A DNA stretch of 64,000 bases from Palsa-883 sp963847615 (lineage in GTDB: Bacteria > Pseudomonadota > Alphaproteobacteria > Acetobacterales > Acetobacteraceae): assembly GCA_963847615.1 (NCBI GenBank), contig CAWKAN010000025.1:372001-436000 (forward strand), in the 5' to 3' direction. This document shows positions 42,583-51,448 of this stretch, piece by piece. The position numbers and the translations under genes are program-made. Under the pieces are notes generated by a model. The model was not told where the DNA came from. It ran no database searches and saw nothing but the letters and a program-made list of their open reading frames with translations. How positions within the stretch are numbered: position 1 is the stretch's first letter; the number at the start of each line of letters is the position of its first letter.

Positions 42583-43305
42583 CTACAGCGATGTACGCAG
42601 CAGCTTGCCCCAGCCCGGCAACGGCGCGGGATGGCCGATCGCGCGCAGCGCGCCCCACAGCGTGACCTGGTTCGTCGTCACCACCGGCTTGCCGAGCGTC
42701 GCCTCCAGCCGATCGACAATGCCCTGGGTGCGCCAGTTGCCGCAGGCCAGCATCACCGCGTCCGCCGCCGGCTGATCGACCGCGCAGCCCAGCTCATAGG
42801 CCGTCGCTTCATCGAGCAGGCCGATCTCCAGATTGGCCACATGGCCCAGCGCGCGATGCGTCAGGACCCGCACGCCGCTGGCCTCGATGAACGCCGCGGC
42901 GATGCGGTTCACCTCGTCGCTCCAGGGTGCGGCGATGGCGATGCTGCGCGCGCCGAGCGCCGTCAGCGCCTGCATCATCGCGGTCGACGCGGTGGTGGCG
43001 GGTTTGCCCGAGGCATCGGTGATGCGCCGGATCAGTTCCTGGTCGTAACCAAGCCCTTTGCGCGACGACGGCGCGGTTGCCGCCAGCACGATGACATCGA
43101 CATCGGCGTCGGCCAGCTTGCGGCTTTCCTGCTCAATCTCCTCGACGATGCTGACCGTGGCGTTCGGATCGACCGTGCGCAGCACCAGCCGCGCGGTGTG
43201 CAGCGTGATCGCGGCGGGCAGTATCTGGCGATACTCGATCTCCTGCGTCGTGCTGGAGGAAGGCGCCAACAGGCCGATCCGTTTGGTGTCCTCGCGTCGT
43301 GCCAT
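42583..43305 (-). CDS. Aspartate/glutamate racemase-superfamily enzyme (maleate isomerase / arylmalonate decarboxylase-like)
   Basis: 240 residues from the ATG at 43305 with GGAAC upstream. The start IGLLAPSSSTTQEIEYRQIL and the Cys-containing AVMLACGNWRT segment in the C-terminal half are characteristic. The expected first catalytic Cys in the N-terminal half appears as Ala/Thr (VLAATAPSS), so the classical two-Cys racemase mechanism is unlikely; a one-Cys decarboxylase, or an isomerase using a substitute, is possible. Ligand prediction is uncertain. It lies downstream of ligA on the same strand and may be co-transcribed. Confidence 0.7.
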   Translation of the reverse strand: MARREDTKRIGLLAPSSSTTQEIEYRQILPAAITLHTARLVLRTVDPNATVSIVEEIEQESRKLADADVDVIVLAATAPSSRKGLGYDQELIRRITDASGKPATTASTAMMQALTALGARSIAIAAPWSDEVNRIAAAFIEASGVRVLTHRALGHVANLEIGLLDEATAYELGCAVDQPAADAVMLACGNWRTQGIVDRLEATLGKPVVTTNQVTLWGALRAIGHPAPLPGWGKLLRTSL

Positions 43306-43353
43306 GGCAGGTTCCTTTCGTGATGCATGCCGCGGCGCGGCCATTGCGTTCAA

Positions 43354-45472
43354 TCAGCCAAGCCCGGCCAGTTCGCGCCATTCGGCCTCGGTCAGCGTGC
43401 GCACGCCCAACTCCGCCGCCCGGCGCGCCTTCGATCCGGCATCGGCGCCCAGCACCACGAGATCCGTTTTCTTCGAGACGCTGTCGGTCACCTTCGCCCC
43501 CATCGCCTCGGCGCGCGCTTTGGCTTCGGGCCGCGTCATCGTCTCCAGCGCGCCGGTAAACACGATCGTCTTGCCGGCCAGCGCGCTGTCCGCGGTTTCC
43601 GCCGGCGCCGCGTCTTCGATCATCAGCTCGCGCGCCAGTTCGTCCAACGTGCGCACATTGCGCGCCTCGTCGAAGAAATCCGCCAACTCCTCGGCGATCG
43701 CCGGGCCGATGCCGAGGATGCTGCCCAGCGTCTGGCGTTCCTCCGAGCCCACCGTGGTCGCCGCCAGCATCTGCGCCCGCCAATTCGTATAGCTGCCGTA
43801 ATGGCGCGCCAGCAGCCGCGCATTCGCCTCGCCGATGCGCCGGATGCCGAGCGCGTAGATGAAGCGGGCCAGCGGAATGACCCGCCGCGCCGCAATCGCG
43901 CGCGACAGGTTGCGCGCCGACAGCGTGCCCCAGCCCTCGCGCGCGGCGATCTCCGCCTCGCGCGAGGGCAGCCTGAACAGATCCGCGGGGCCTTGCAGCC
44001 AGCCCTCGTCGTAGAATTCCTGGATCGTCTTCTCGCCCAGCCCGTCGATGTCGAACGCCGGGCGCGAGACGAAATGGATCAGCCGCTCCACCCGCTGCGC
44101 CGCGCAGATCAGCCCTCCGGTGCAACGGCGCACCGCCTCCCCCGGCGGGCGCACCGCGTGGCTGCCGCAGACCGGACAGGTGTCCGGGAAACCGGTACGG
44201 TTCGGCATGTTTCGGCCGCCGCTCCGGCACCACGGAAACGACCTGCGGGATCACGTCGCCGGCGCGCTGGACCACCACCGTGTCGCCGATGCGGATGTCC
44301 TTGCGGGCGATCTCGTCCTCGTTGTGCAGCGTCGCGCGGCTCACCAGCACGCCGCCGACATTCACCGGCTCCAACTCGGCGACCGGCGTCAGCGCGCCGG
44401 TGCGCCCGACCTGGATATGGATGCCTTGCAGCAGCGTCGTTGCCTGCTCGGCGGGGAACTTCCAGGCGATCGCCCAGCGCGGCGCGCGCCCGACGAAGCC
44501 AAGCCGGCGCTGCAAGCCCAGGTCGTCGATCTTGTAGACCACGCCGTCGATGTCGTAGCCGAGCCCCGAGCGTTGCGCGGCCATGTCCTGCTGGAACGCG
44601 GCCGCCGCTGCCGCATCCGGCAGATGCTTCGACAGCGGATTGACCTGGAAGCCCCACTCGCGCAGCCGGTGCAGGTAGTGCCAGTGGGTGTCGGCCACCG
44701 CCTCGCTCGCCTCGCCCAGCGCATAGGCGAACAGCGACAGCGGCCGGCTGGCGGTGATCGCCGGATCGAGCTGCCGCAGGCTGCCGGCGGCGGCGTTGCG
44801 CGGATTGGCGAATGGCTTCTGCTCCGCCTTGGCCTGCGCCGCGTTCAGCGCCAGGAAATCCGCCTTGGTCATGAACACTTCGCCGCGGATCTCGATCAGC
44901 GCCGGCGCATGGCCGTGCAACCGTGTAGGCACCGAGCCGATCGTGCGCAGGTTGGCGGTGACGTCCTCGCCCTCGGTGCCGTCGCCGCGCGTCGCGCCGC
45001 GCACGAACCGGCCATGCTCATAGGTCAGGTTGATCGACAGCCCGTCGATCTTCGGCTCGCCGACAAAGGCCAGCGGTGCCTCCGCCGCCAGCCCCAGGAA
45101 GCGGCGTGCGCGGGCGACGAACTCGGCGAATTCCGCGGCGTCGAAGGCGTTGTCCAGCGACAGCATCGGCACCAGGTGGCGCAGCTTGGCGAAGCCGCTC
45201 TCCGGCGCGCCACCGACGCGGCGCGACGGCGAATCGGCGCGCACCAGGTCGGGGAACCGCGCCTCGATCGCGGCGTTGCGCTGGCCCAATTCATCATATG
45301 CGGCGTCGCTGATCTCCGGTGCGTCGAGCGTGTGGTACAGCCGGTCATGATGGGCGATCTCGCGCGCCAGGCGTTCGAGCTCCGCCGCGGCCTCGGCCGC
45401 GCTCAGCGCCTCGACTGCCGGCGCGCTCGCCGCGTCGCGTTCGCCCCGGCGCTCACGCGGGCGCGCGCTCAC
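43354..45472 (-). CDS. ligA: NAD+-dependent DNA ligase, with one apparent frameshift
   Basis: About 706 codons from GTG 45472. The adenylated Lys141 is in GEPKIDGLSINL. The OB fold, the Cys4 zinc finger (CPVCGS...CTGGLICAAQ), helix-hairpin-helix repeats (LGIRRIGEANARLLA) and a C-terminal BRCT domain (KTIVFTGALETMTRPEAKA) are all visible. The frame shifts at about 44186 within YRFP|DTCPVCG, where TTTCCCGG should read TTTCCGG. Essential for joining Okazaki fragments. It is read after recN; the spacer is a seven-unit minisatellite, so its ribosome site is unclear. Confidence 0.93.
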
Positions 45473-45490
45473 GGCGCCGCGCTCATATCG

Positions 45491-45595
45491 GCGTTCAGGC
45501 CAGAGGCGTTCAGGCCGGAAGCGTTCAGGCTGCGGGCGTTCAGGCTGCGGGCGTTCAGGCGAGAGGCGTGCAGGCTGGGGGCGTTCAGGCAGCAG
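45491..45595. repeat. 15-bp minisatellite in the recN-ligA spacer, seven units
   Basis: Seven head-to-tail 15-mers begin GCGTTCAGGC (one GCGTGCAGGC) at 45491, 45506, 45521, 45536, 45551, 45566 and 45581. Units 3 and 4 are identical. The array lies between the recN stop and the ligA start and is not part of either reading frame. Confidence 0.95.
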
Positions 45596-45613
45596 GCACT
45601 CACGGTGCCACGC

Positions 45614-47321
45614 TCACGCCGGCGCGCCCAGCAGGTCGTCGGCCGCGGCGCGCGCCGCCGCCGTTACCGTCTCGCCCGCCAGCATGCGCGCGATCTCCTC
45701 GCGCCGCGCCCCGCCATCCAGCACGTCGACCAGCGTGGTCGCGCGCGCCCGCCCGGTGGCCTTGGCCACGCGCAGATGCGCGCCGCCGCGCGCCGCCACC
45801 TGCGGCGAATGGGTCACCACCAGCACCTGCACCTGCCCCGCGACGCGCGCCAGGCGCTCGCCGACCGCCGCCGCGGTGGCGCCGCCGATGCCGGAATCCA
45901 CCTCGTCGAACACCAGCGTCGGCACCGTGGAGCCGCCGTGCAGCACCACCTTCAGCGCCAGCATCAATCGCGACAACTCGCCGCCCGAGGCGATGCGCGC
46001 CAGCGGCCCTGGCTCCTGGCCCGGATTGGTGGCGATCAGGAAGCGCACCTGGTCGGCGCCCTGCCCGCCCCAGTCGGGCTCCGCCAGCGCGGTCACCTCG
46101 GCGTGGAACCGCGCCTTGTCCAGCCGCAGCGGCGGCAGTTCCTTCGCCACCGCGCGATCCAGCCGCAGCGCGGCGGCGCGGCGCACCGCGGTCAGCGACA
46201 AGGCGGCTTCGGCATAGACCAGGCGCGCCGCCGCCGCCGCCTGCTCCAGTGTCGACGACTTCGGCGGCCCCGGTTTCCAGCGCCGCCAGCCGCGTCGCCA
46301 GCGTGTCCAGCAGCAGCGGGCAGTTCGCGCCACCGTCACCGCGTGCTTGCGCGCGGCGGCGCGCAGGGCGAACAGCCGCTCCTCGGCGCGCTCCAGCAGC
46401 CGCGGATCGGCCTCGGCCTCCGCCGCCAGCCGGGTCAGCAGCGTCTCGGCCTCGGCCAGCGCTTCCTCGGCGCGCTCCAGCGCCGCGGTGGCCGGCGCCG
46501 CCGGGTTTTCCGCCTCGGGCTGGCCCGGCACGATCAGCCGTTGCAGCGCGCGGGCGGCGGCGCGCAGCGCCGCGGCCGGGCCGGGACCGCGGCGGTCGCG
46601 CCCGCCGGACGCCGGGGTCAGTTCGGCCAATGCGGCGGCGATCGCCTCGGCGCGGCGTTCGCCCTGTTGCAGGCGCTGCCGCTCGGCCGCCAGCCGGTCT
46701 TCCTCGCCCTCGGACGGGGCCAGCCGGGCCAGCTCGTCCACCGCGTGGCGCAACCATGCCTCGTCGCGCTCGGCCGCCTCGATTCGCTCGCGCGCCGCCG
46801 CCAGCGCCGCCAGCGCCGCCCGCCAGTCGCGCCAGGCCACCGCCACCGCGTCGCGCAGCGCCGGCGCCACGCCGAAGGCATCCAGCAGCGCACGCGTGGC
46901 TCGCCGGATCGGCCAGGCCCATCTGCTCGTGCTGGCCCTGCACCTCGACCAGCAAGGCGCCGGCGCGGCGCAGCAGCGCCACCCCCACCGGCTGGTCGTT
47001 GAGGAACGCGCGGGAGCGGCCGTCGCGCCCCAGCACGCGGCGCAGCACGATCTCGTCCTCTGCCTCCAGCCCCTGCTCGGCCAGCAGCGCGGCGATCGGG
47101 TGGCCCGGTGGCGGGGCGAAGCAGGCGGTCACGCTGGCCTGCTCGGCGCCGGTGCGCACCAGCCCGGCCTCGGCCCGCGCGCCCAGCGCCAGACCCAGAC
47201 TGTCCAGCAGGATGGATTTGCCGGCCCCGGTTTCCCCGGTCAGCACGGTCAGGCCGGGGCCGAACCCCAGGTCCAGCCGCTCAATCAGCACCACATCGCG
47301 GATCGACAGCGCCGTGAGCAT
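45614..47321 (-). CDS. recN: DNA repair protein RecN, with apparent frameshifts
   Basis: About 568 codons from the ATG at 47321 (MLTALSIRDVVLIERLDLGF). An SMC-like ATPase for double-strand break repair. Walker A TGETGAGKSILLDSL (about 29-43), a long coiled coil rich in Ala/Glu/Arg, the signature IASGGELSRLMLALK and Walker B TLVFDEVDSGIGG are intact. The frame shifts at about 46895 (after DPASHA) and twice more, compensating, between about 46260 and 46340 (HAVTVA...LLDTLATRLAALE). The C-terminus ends DDLLGAPA. It follows bamD by 22 bp. Confidence 0.9.
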
Positions 47322-47343
47322 GTTGACCGGTCCGGATCCGGTC

Positions 47344-48249
47344 TCAGAAGATGGAATGCCAGGTGCGCGAGAAGAAGCCGCCGCGGCCGCTCACATCGCT
47401 CGGCGCCGGCGCGCCCTGCACCAGGTCGTTGTTGCGCAACTGGTCGTAGGTGTCGGCGTACCAGATATTGCCGGGGTAGTTGTAGCCGAGCACGGCGGCG
47501 GTTCGCTTCGCCTCGTCCTTCAGGCCGAGGATCAGGTAGATCTCGACCAACCTTGCCAGCGCTTCCGGCACCTGGTTGGTGGTCTGGAAGTCGTCCACCA
47601 CGCGCTGGAACCGGCCGATCGCCGCGGTGTACATGTGCTGGCTCTCGTACCAGCGGCCGATGGCCATGTTGGCGCCGGCGAGATGGTCGGTGCACAGGTC
47701 GATCTTCAGCTTCGCGTCGCGGGCGTAGGTGCTGCCGGGGAAGCGGTTCACCACCTCCTGCAACGCCGCCATCGCCACCTGCGTGCTTTTTTGGTCGCGG
47801 GAGACATCGGTGATCTGCTCGTAATAGCAGAGCGCCCGCAGGTAGTAGGCGTAGGCGACGTCGCGACTCGCCGGATGCAGCTTGATATAGCTGTCCAGCG
47901 CGGTCAGCGCCTCGCTGTAGTGGTTCTGCAGATACTGGGCGTACGCCGCCATGAGCTGCGCGCTCGGCGCCCAGGTCGAGAATGGGTAGTTCTGATCCAC
48001 CGCGTTGAACTGGTCGATCGCCGATGGGTAGCGCTGCGCGCGCAGCGCATCGACGCCGTTGTTGTAGAGGGTTTCGACCGGCACCGACGCCGAACCGGAT
48101 TGGTCGTCCTGCTGGTCGGATTTGGAGCCGCAGGCGCCGAGCAGCGGCACCAGCAGCACCAGGCCGAGCGCGAAGCGGCGGAGCGGCCGTCGCCGCGAGG
48201 CGACTCGGGCCGGACGAAGAGCGGTCGTGGGGGTGGCGATCATTGTCAT
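47344..48249 (-). CDS. bamD: Outer-membrane assembly lipoprotein BamD
   Basis: 301 residues. The signal is a long Arg-rich n-region, then LALGLVLLVPLLGAC-type lipobox with the lipidated Cys at about residue 40 (LLGACGSKS). TPR-like helices (ETLYNNGVDALRAQRYPSAI, AAYAQYLQNHYSEALTALD, YYEQITDVSRDQK) match BamD, an essential subunit of the BAM complex that inserts beta-barrel proteins. The position between lpxC and recN at the end of the division cluster is typical of alphaproteobacteria. No disruption. Confidence 0.93.
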   Translation of the reverse strand: MTMIATPTTALRPARVASRRRPLRRFALGLVLLVPLLGACGSKSDQQDDQSGSASVPVETLYNNGVDALRAQRYPSAIDQFNAVDQNYPFSTWAPSAQLMAAYAQYLQNHYSEALTALDSYIKLHPASRDVAYAYYLRALCYYEQITDVSRDQKSTQVAMAALQEVVNRFPGSTYARDAKLKIDLCTDHLAGANMAIGRWYESQHMYTAAIGRFQRVVDDFQTTNQVPEALARLVEIYLILGLKDEAKRTAAVLGYNYPGNIWYADTYDQLRNNDLVQGAPAPSDVSGRGGFFSRTWHSIF

Positions 48250-48354
48250 CGGCGGCGCTTATAGCATGCGGGCAAGCAACGCGAAGAGGGCGCCGCGAGA
48301 AGGTTGGGATGGGCGCGGGCGAGGCGCAAAGCGGTCAGATCGCCGGACCATCAG

Positions 48355-48405
48355 CGCGTAAGAGGCGTGCGGCGGTAGAGGCGTGCGGCGGCAGTGGCGT
48401 GCGGC
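48355..48405. repeat. 16-bp tandem repeat, three units, between lpxC and bamD
   Basis: GAGGCGTGCGGCGGTA, GAGGCGTGCGGCGGCA and GTGGCGTGCGGCGCTC are in direct tandem immediately after the lpxC stop (minus strand). The rest of the 158-bp spacer shows nothing notable. Confidence 0.85.
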
Positions 48406-48407
48406 GC

Positions 48408-49349
48408 TCAGGCGGCCGCCAGGGCCGGCACGTCCGTCGCCATGCGCCAGGCGGTCCGATCGCCGAGCAGGGCCCGCAGCACCCGGTTGTTCAAGGCATG
48501 GCCGGAGCGATGCGCGGTGAAGCTGGCGGACAGCGGCGCACCGGCCAGCGCCAGATCGCCCACGGCATCCAGCAGCTTGTGGCGGACGAATTCGTCGTGC
48601 ATGCGCAGCCCGCCCGGGTTCAGCACGCGGGCGGCGTCGACCACCACGGCGTTGTCCAGGCTGCCGCCGCGCGCCATGCCGGCGGCGCGCAACCGCTCGA
48701 TGTCCTCGGCCAGGGCAAAGGTGCGGGCGCGCGACAATTCCCGGCGGAAGCTGTCGGGCGTGAGCCGGAGGGACAGCGCCTGCCGGCCGATCGCCGCCGC
48801 GGCGAACTCGATCGACATCGTCAGGTCCAGCCCGTCATGGGGCAGCCGGGCCGGGCCGAGTTCGGCGAAGCCATCGCCGTCGCTGACGCGAACCGTGCGC
48901 AGCACCTCGATGCGCCCGCGCGGCGCGTCCTGCGCCACGATGCCGGCGCAGTCGATGAGGAACACCAGATGGGCGGCCGAACCATCGAGCGCCGGAAGCT
49001 CCGGTCCATCGACCTCGATCAGCGCATTGTCGATGCCACAGCCGGCCAGCGCGGCCATCACATGCTCGACGGTGGCGACCCGCGCTGTCGGATCGGCGGG
49101 ATCGGCGAGCACGGTGGCGAGCCTGGTATCGACGACGAGGTCGAATTGGGCGGCAATGCTGCGGCCGAGGTCGGTGCGGCGAAACACGATGCCGTGGTCC
49201 GCCGCCGCGGGACGCAGCGCCATCTGCACCCGGCGCCCGCTGTGCAGCCCGATGCCGACGCAGTCGATCGACGCCTTCAGGGTGGTCTGGCGGGCCATGG
49301 CGTAAGAGGCAAGTCCAGCCGAAATCAAGGCATGCTGCATGCCATCCAT
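48408..49349 (-). CDS. lpxC: UDP-3-O-acyl-N-acetylglucosamine deacetylase
   Basis: 313 residues from the ATG at 49349, which has AGGGG upstream; the ATG at 49298 (MARQTTLKASIDCVGIGLHS) aligns better with the usual LpxC N-terminus but lacks a ribosome site. It is the committed step of lipid A synthesis. Zinc ligands are in VATVEHVMAAL, HDEFVRHKLLDAVGDL and the general acid in FTAHRSGHALNN. The C-terminus is short and Ala-rich. Follows ftsZ by 211 bp, in which I see no gene and no certain promoter. Confidence 0.95.
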   Translation of the reverse strand: MDGMQHALISAGLASYAMARQTTLKASIDCVGIGLHSGRRVQMALRPAAADHGIVFRRTDLGRSIAAQFDLVVDTRLATVLADPADPTARVATVEHVMAALAGCGIDNALIEVDGPELPALDGSAAHLVFLIDCAGIVAQDAPRGRIEVLRTVRVSDGDGFAELGPARLPHDGLDLTMSIEFAAAAIGRQALSLRLTPDSFRRELSRARTFALAEDIERLRAAGMARGGSLDNAVVVDAARVLNPGGLRMHDEFVRHKLLDAVGDLALAGAPLSASFTAHRSGHALNNRVLRALLGDRTAWRMATDVPALAAA

Positions 49350-49560
49350 CGCATCGCCCCTTGTGCGGCCCCTGGCCGCATCGACGGAAGCGCGACCAAG
49401 GGTATGTTACCGGGCCGCCGCACGACGTGGCCAGTCAATGATTGTTGCCAAATATTTCGGCGCAACCCTTTGATCTTGCAGCGCTTGCCGCGCGACAGCA
49501 CAATGTCGCGCGCGGCGCGGCGCGGCGCGACGCCGGCGGCGCAACGCGGCCGCCACGGCG

Positions 49561-51237
49561 CTAGCGCCGCGGCGACGTGGCGGTGCCGGAGGTCTGGCGC
49601 AGCAGGAAATTCGGGATGCCGATCCCGATGTCCTCGGCCGTGGTCTGGCGCACGGTCGGGCGCACCGGCTCGGCGACGGGTTGCGGTTCCTGGGTCGCCG
49701 TGGGCGGCGGGGCCTCGGGTTCCGCGGCGTGGCGGAAGCCGAACCGACCGGTGACGCGACCGAACAGCGAGCGAGACTGCGACTCGACCCCGCTGGCGTG
49801 CGGCGCAGGCGGCTGGCTCACCGCGGCCTTCGGCTCCGCGGGTGCGAACAGGGTGCTGGCCGGCGCGCGTCCGCCACGCGGCGGCGCGGTCGGGGACGGC
49901 GCACCAGGCGATGCCGAGCCGTTGGACGCCAGCCCGTGGGTTGCCGCTCCCGGCGCGGCGTGTTGGTGAGGCGCCGGGGCGATCGGCTCGGCCTGCGGCG
50001 CCAGGGTCGGCTCGATGCGCTGCGGCGCCTCCGCCCGCGCCATCGCCGTCGGATCCTGCGTCAGCATCGGCTCCGAGGCGGCGCCGAGCTCGGTCGGCTC
50101 CATCGCATACTGCTCCGAAGCCGTGGCGCGCATCTGCGTGATCGGACCCGCGCCCACCGCCGCGCCCACCGCCGCGAAGCCGGCGTCGCGCTGCATCACC
50201 GGCATGGTCAGGTGGTCCTCGCTGCCAACCACCTTCAGCCGTGGCGGCTGAGCCTGTAGCCCGGGCGGGGCGTCGATCCCGGTGGCGACGACCGAGACGC
50301 GGATACGCCCCTCCAGCGACGCGTCGATCGCCGAGCCGAAGATGATTTCGGCCTCGTCGTCCACCTCCTCGCGGATGCGGTTGGCGGCCTGATCGACCTC
50401 ATACAGCGTCAGGTCGTCGCCGCCGGTGATGTTGATCAGCAGGCCGCGCGCGCCGGACATCGAGGTGTCTTCCAGCAGCGGGTTGTTGATCGCCGCCTCG
50501 GCGGCGCGGATGGCGCGGTTCTCGCCGTCCGCTTCGCCGGTGCCCATCATCGCCTTGCCCATCGCCGCCATCACGGTGCGGATATCGGCGAAGTCCAGAT
50601 TGACCAGGCCCGGCGCCATCATCAGGTCGGTGACGCCGCGCACGCCCATGTACAGCACCTGGTCGGCCATCTTGAACGCCTCGCGCCAGGTGGTGCGCTC
50701 GGTCGCCATACGGAACAGGTTCTGGTTCGGGATGACGATCAGCGTGTTGACGTATTGCTGCAATTCGTCGATCCCGGCCTCGGCGGCGCGCTGGCGGCGC
50801 TTGCCCTCGAAGTCGAACGGCCGCGTCACCACACCCACCGTCAGGATGCCGCGCTCCTTGGCCATGCGCGCGATCACCGGCGCCGCGCCGGTGCCGGTGC
50901 CGCCGCCCATGCCGGCGGTGATGAACAGCATGTGCGCGCCATCCAGTTGGCGCATCAGCTCGTCCGCCGCCTCCTCGGCCGCGGCGCGCCCGATCTCCGG
51001 CTTGGCGCCGGCGCCGAGGCCCTGCGTGATGTGCGGGCCGAGCTGGATGCGCCGATCCGCCCGGCTGTGCATCAGCTGCTGCGCGTCGGTGTTGGCGACG
51101 ATGAACTCCACGCCCTGCAGATTGCCGGCGATCATGTTGTTGACCGCGTTGGTTCCGCCGCCGCCAACGCCGATGACGGAGATGCGCGGCGTGAAGTCGG
51201 TGTGCGTGGGTTGCACCACGGTGAGATTCAGTGTCAT
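49561..51237 (-). CDS. ftsZ: Cell division protein FtsZ
   Basis: 558 residues from the ATG at 51237 with GGGAGAAG upstream. A tubulin-like GTPase forming the Z ring. The GTP signature is GMGGGTGTGAAP (109-120) and the T7 synergy loop region is VNLDFADIRTVM. A long Pro/Ala/Ser-rich linker (about 320-540) precedes the C-terminal peptide DIGIGIPNFLLRQ, the FtsA/ZipA-type docking site, followed by a short basic tail. The linker is at the long end but alphaproteobacterial FtsZ linkers are variable. A 211-bp spacer separates it from ftsA. Confidence 0.97.
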   Translation of the reverse strand: MTLNLTVVQPTHTDFTPRISVIGVGGGGTNAVNNMIAGNLQGVEFIVANTDAQQLMHSRADRRIQLGPHITQGLGAGAKPEIGRAAAEEAADELMRQLDGAHMLFITAGMGGGTGTGAAPVIARMAKERGILTVGVVTRPFDFEGKRRQRAAEAGIDELQQYVNTLIVIPNQNLFRMATERTTWREAFKMADQVLYMGVRGVTDLMMAPGLVNLDFADIRTVMAAMGKAMMGTGEADGENRAIRAAEAAINNPLLEDTSMSGARGLLINITGGDDLTLYEVDQAANRIREEVDDEAEIIFGSAIDASLEGRIRVSVVATGIDAPPGLQAQPPRLKVVGSEDHLTMPVMQRDAGFAAVGAAVGAGPITQMRATASEQYAMEPTELGAASEPMLTQDPTAMARAEAPQRIEPTLAPQAEPIAPAPHQHAAPGAATHGLASNGSASPGAPSPTAPPRGGRAPASTLFAPAEPKAAVSQPPAPHASGVESQSRSLFGRVTGRFGFRHAAEPEAPPPTATQEPQPVAEPVRPTVRQTTAEDIGIGIPNFLLRQTSGTATSPRR

Positions 51238-51448
51238 GCGGTCTTCTCCCCTAGTCGGTTCGATTCGGTGAAGCTGTCGTTGCACGATCGCGGATAATTT
51301 ATTTGTCGCGGTCGGCCGCGACTCGACGATCGGCTGCGCCGGTCCGGTCGGCCGAGACCGGCGAACTGCGTGCGACAGGCCAATTGCGTGCGGCCGGACC
51401 AGTGCGCCGGATGGGCCGATGGCCTGCGGCGGTGTGCGGCGCGCAGCA

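Noticed and set aside
42265..43323. Plus-strand frames opposite the racemase-like gene
   Set aside because: Arg/Gln/His-rich antisense reading without conserved blocks; the minus-strand protein has a clear family fold and ribosome site.
49350..49560. Promoter of lpxC in the spacer (TTGACT ... TAACAT)
   Set aside because: The two boxes are about 23 bp apart, too far for a standard sigma-70 promoter.
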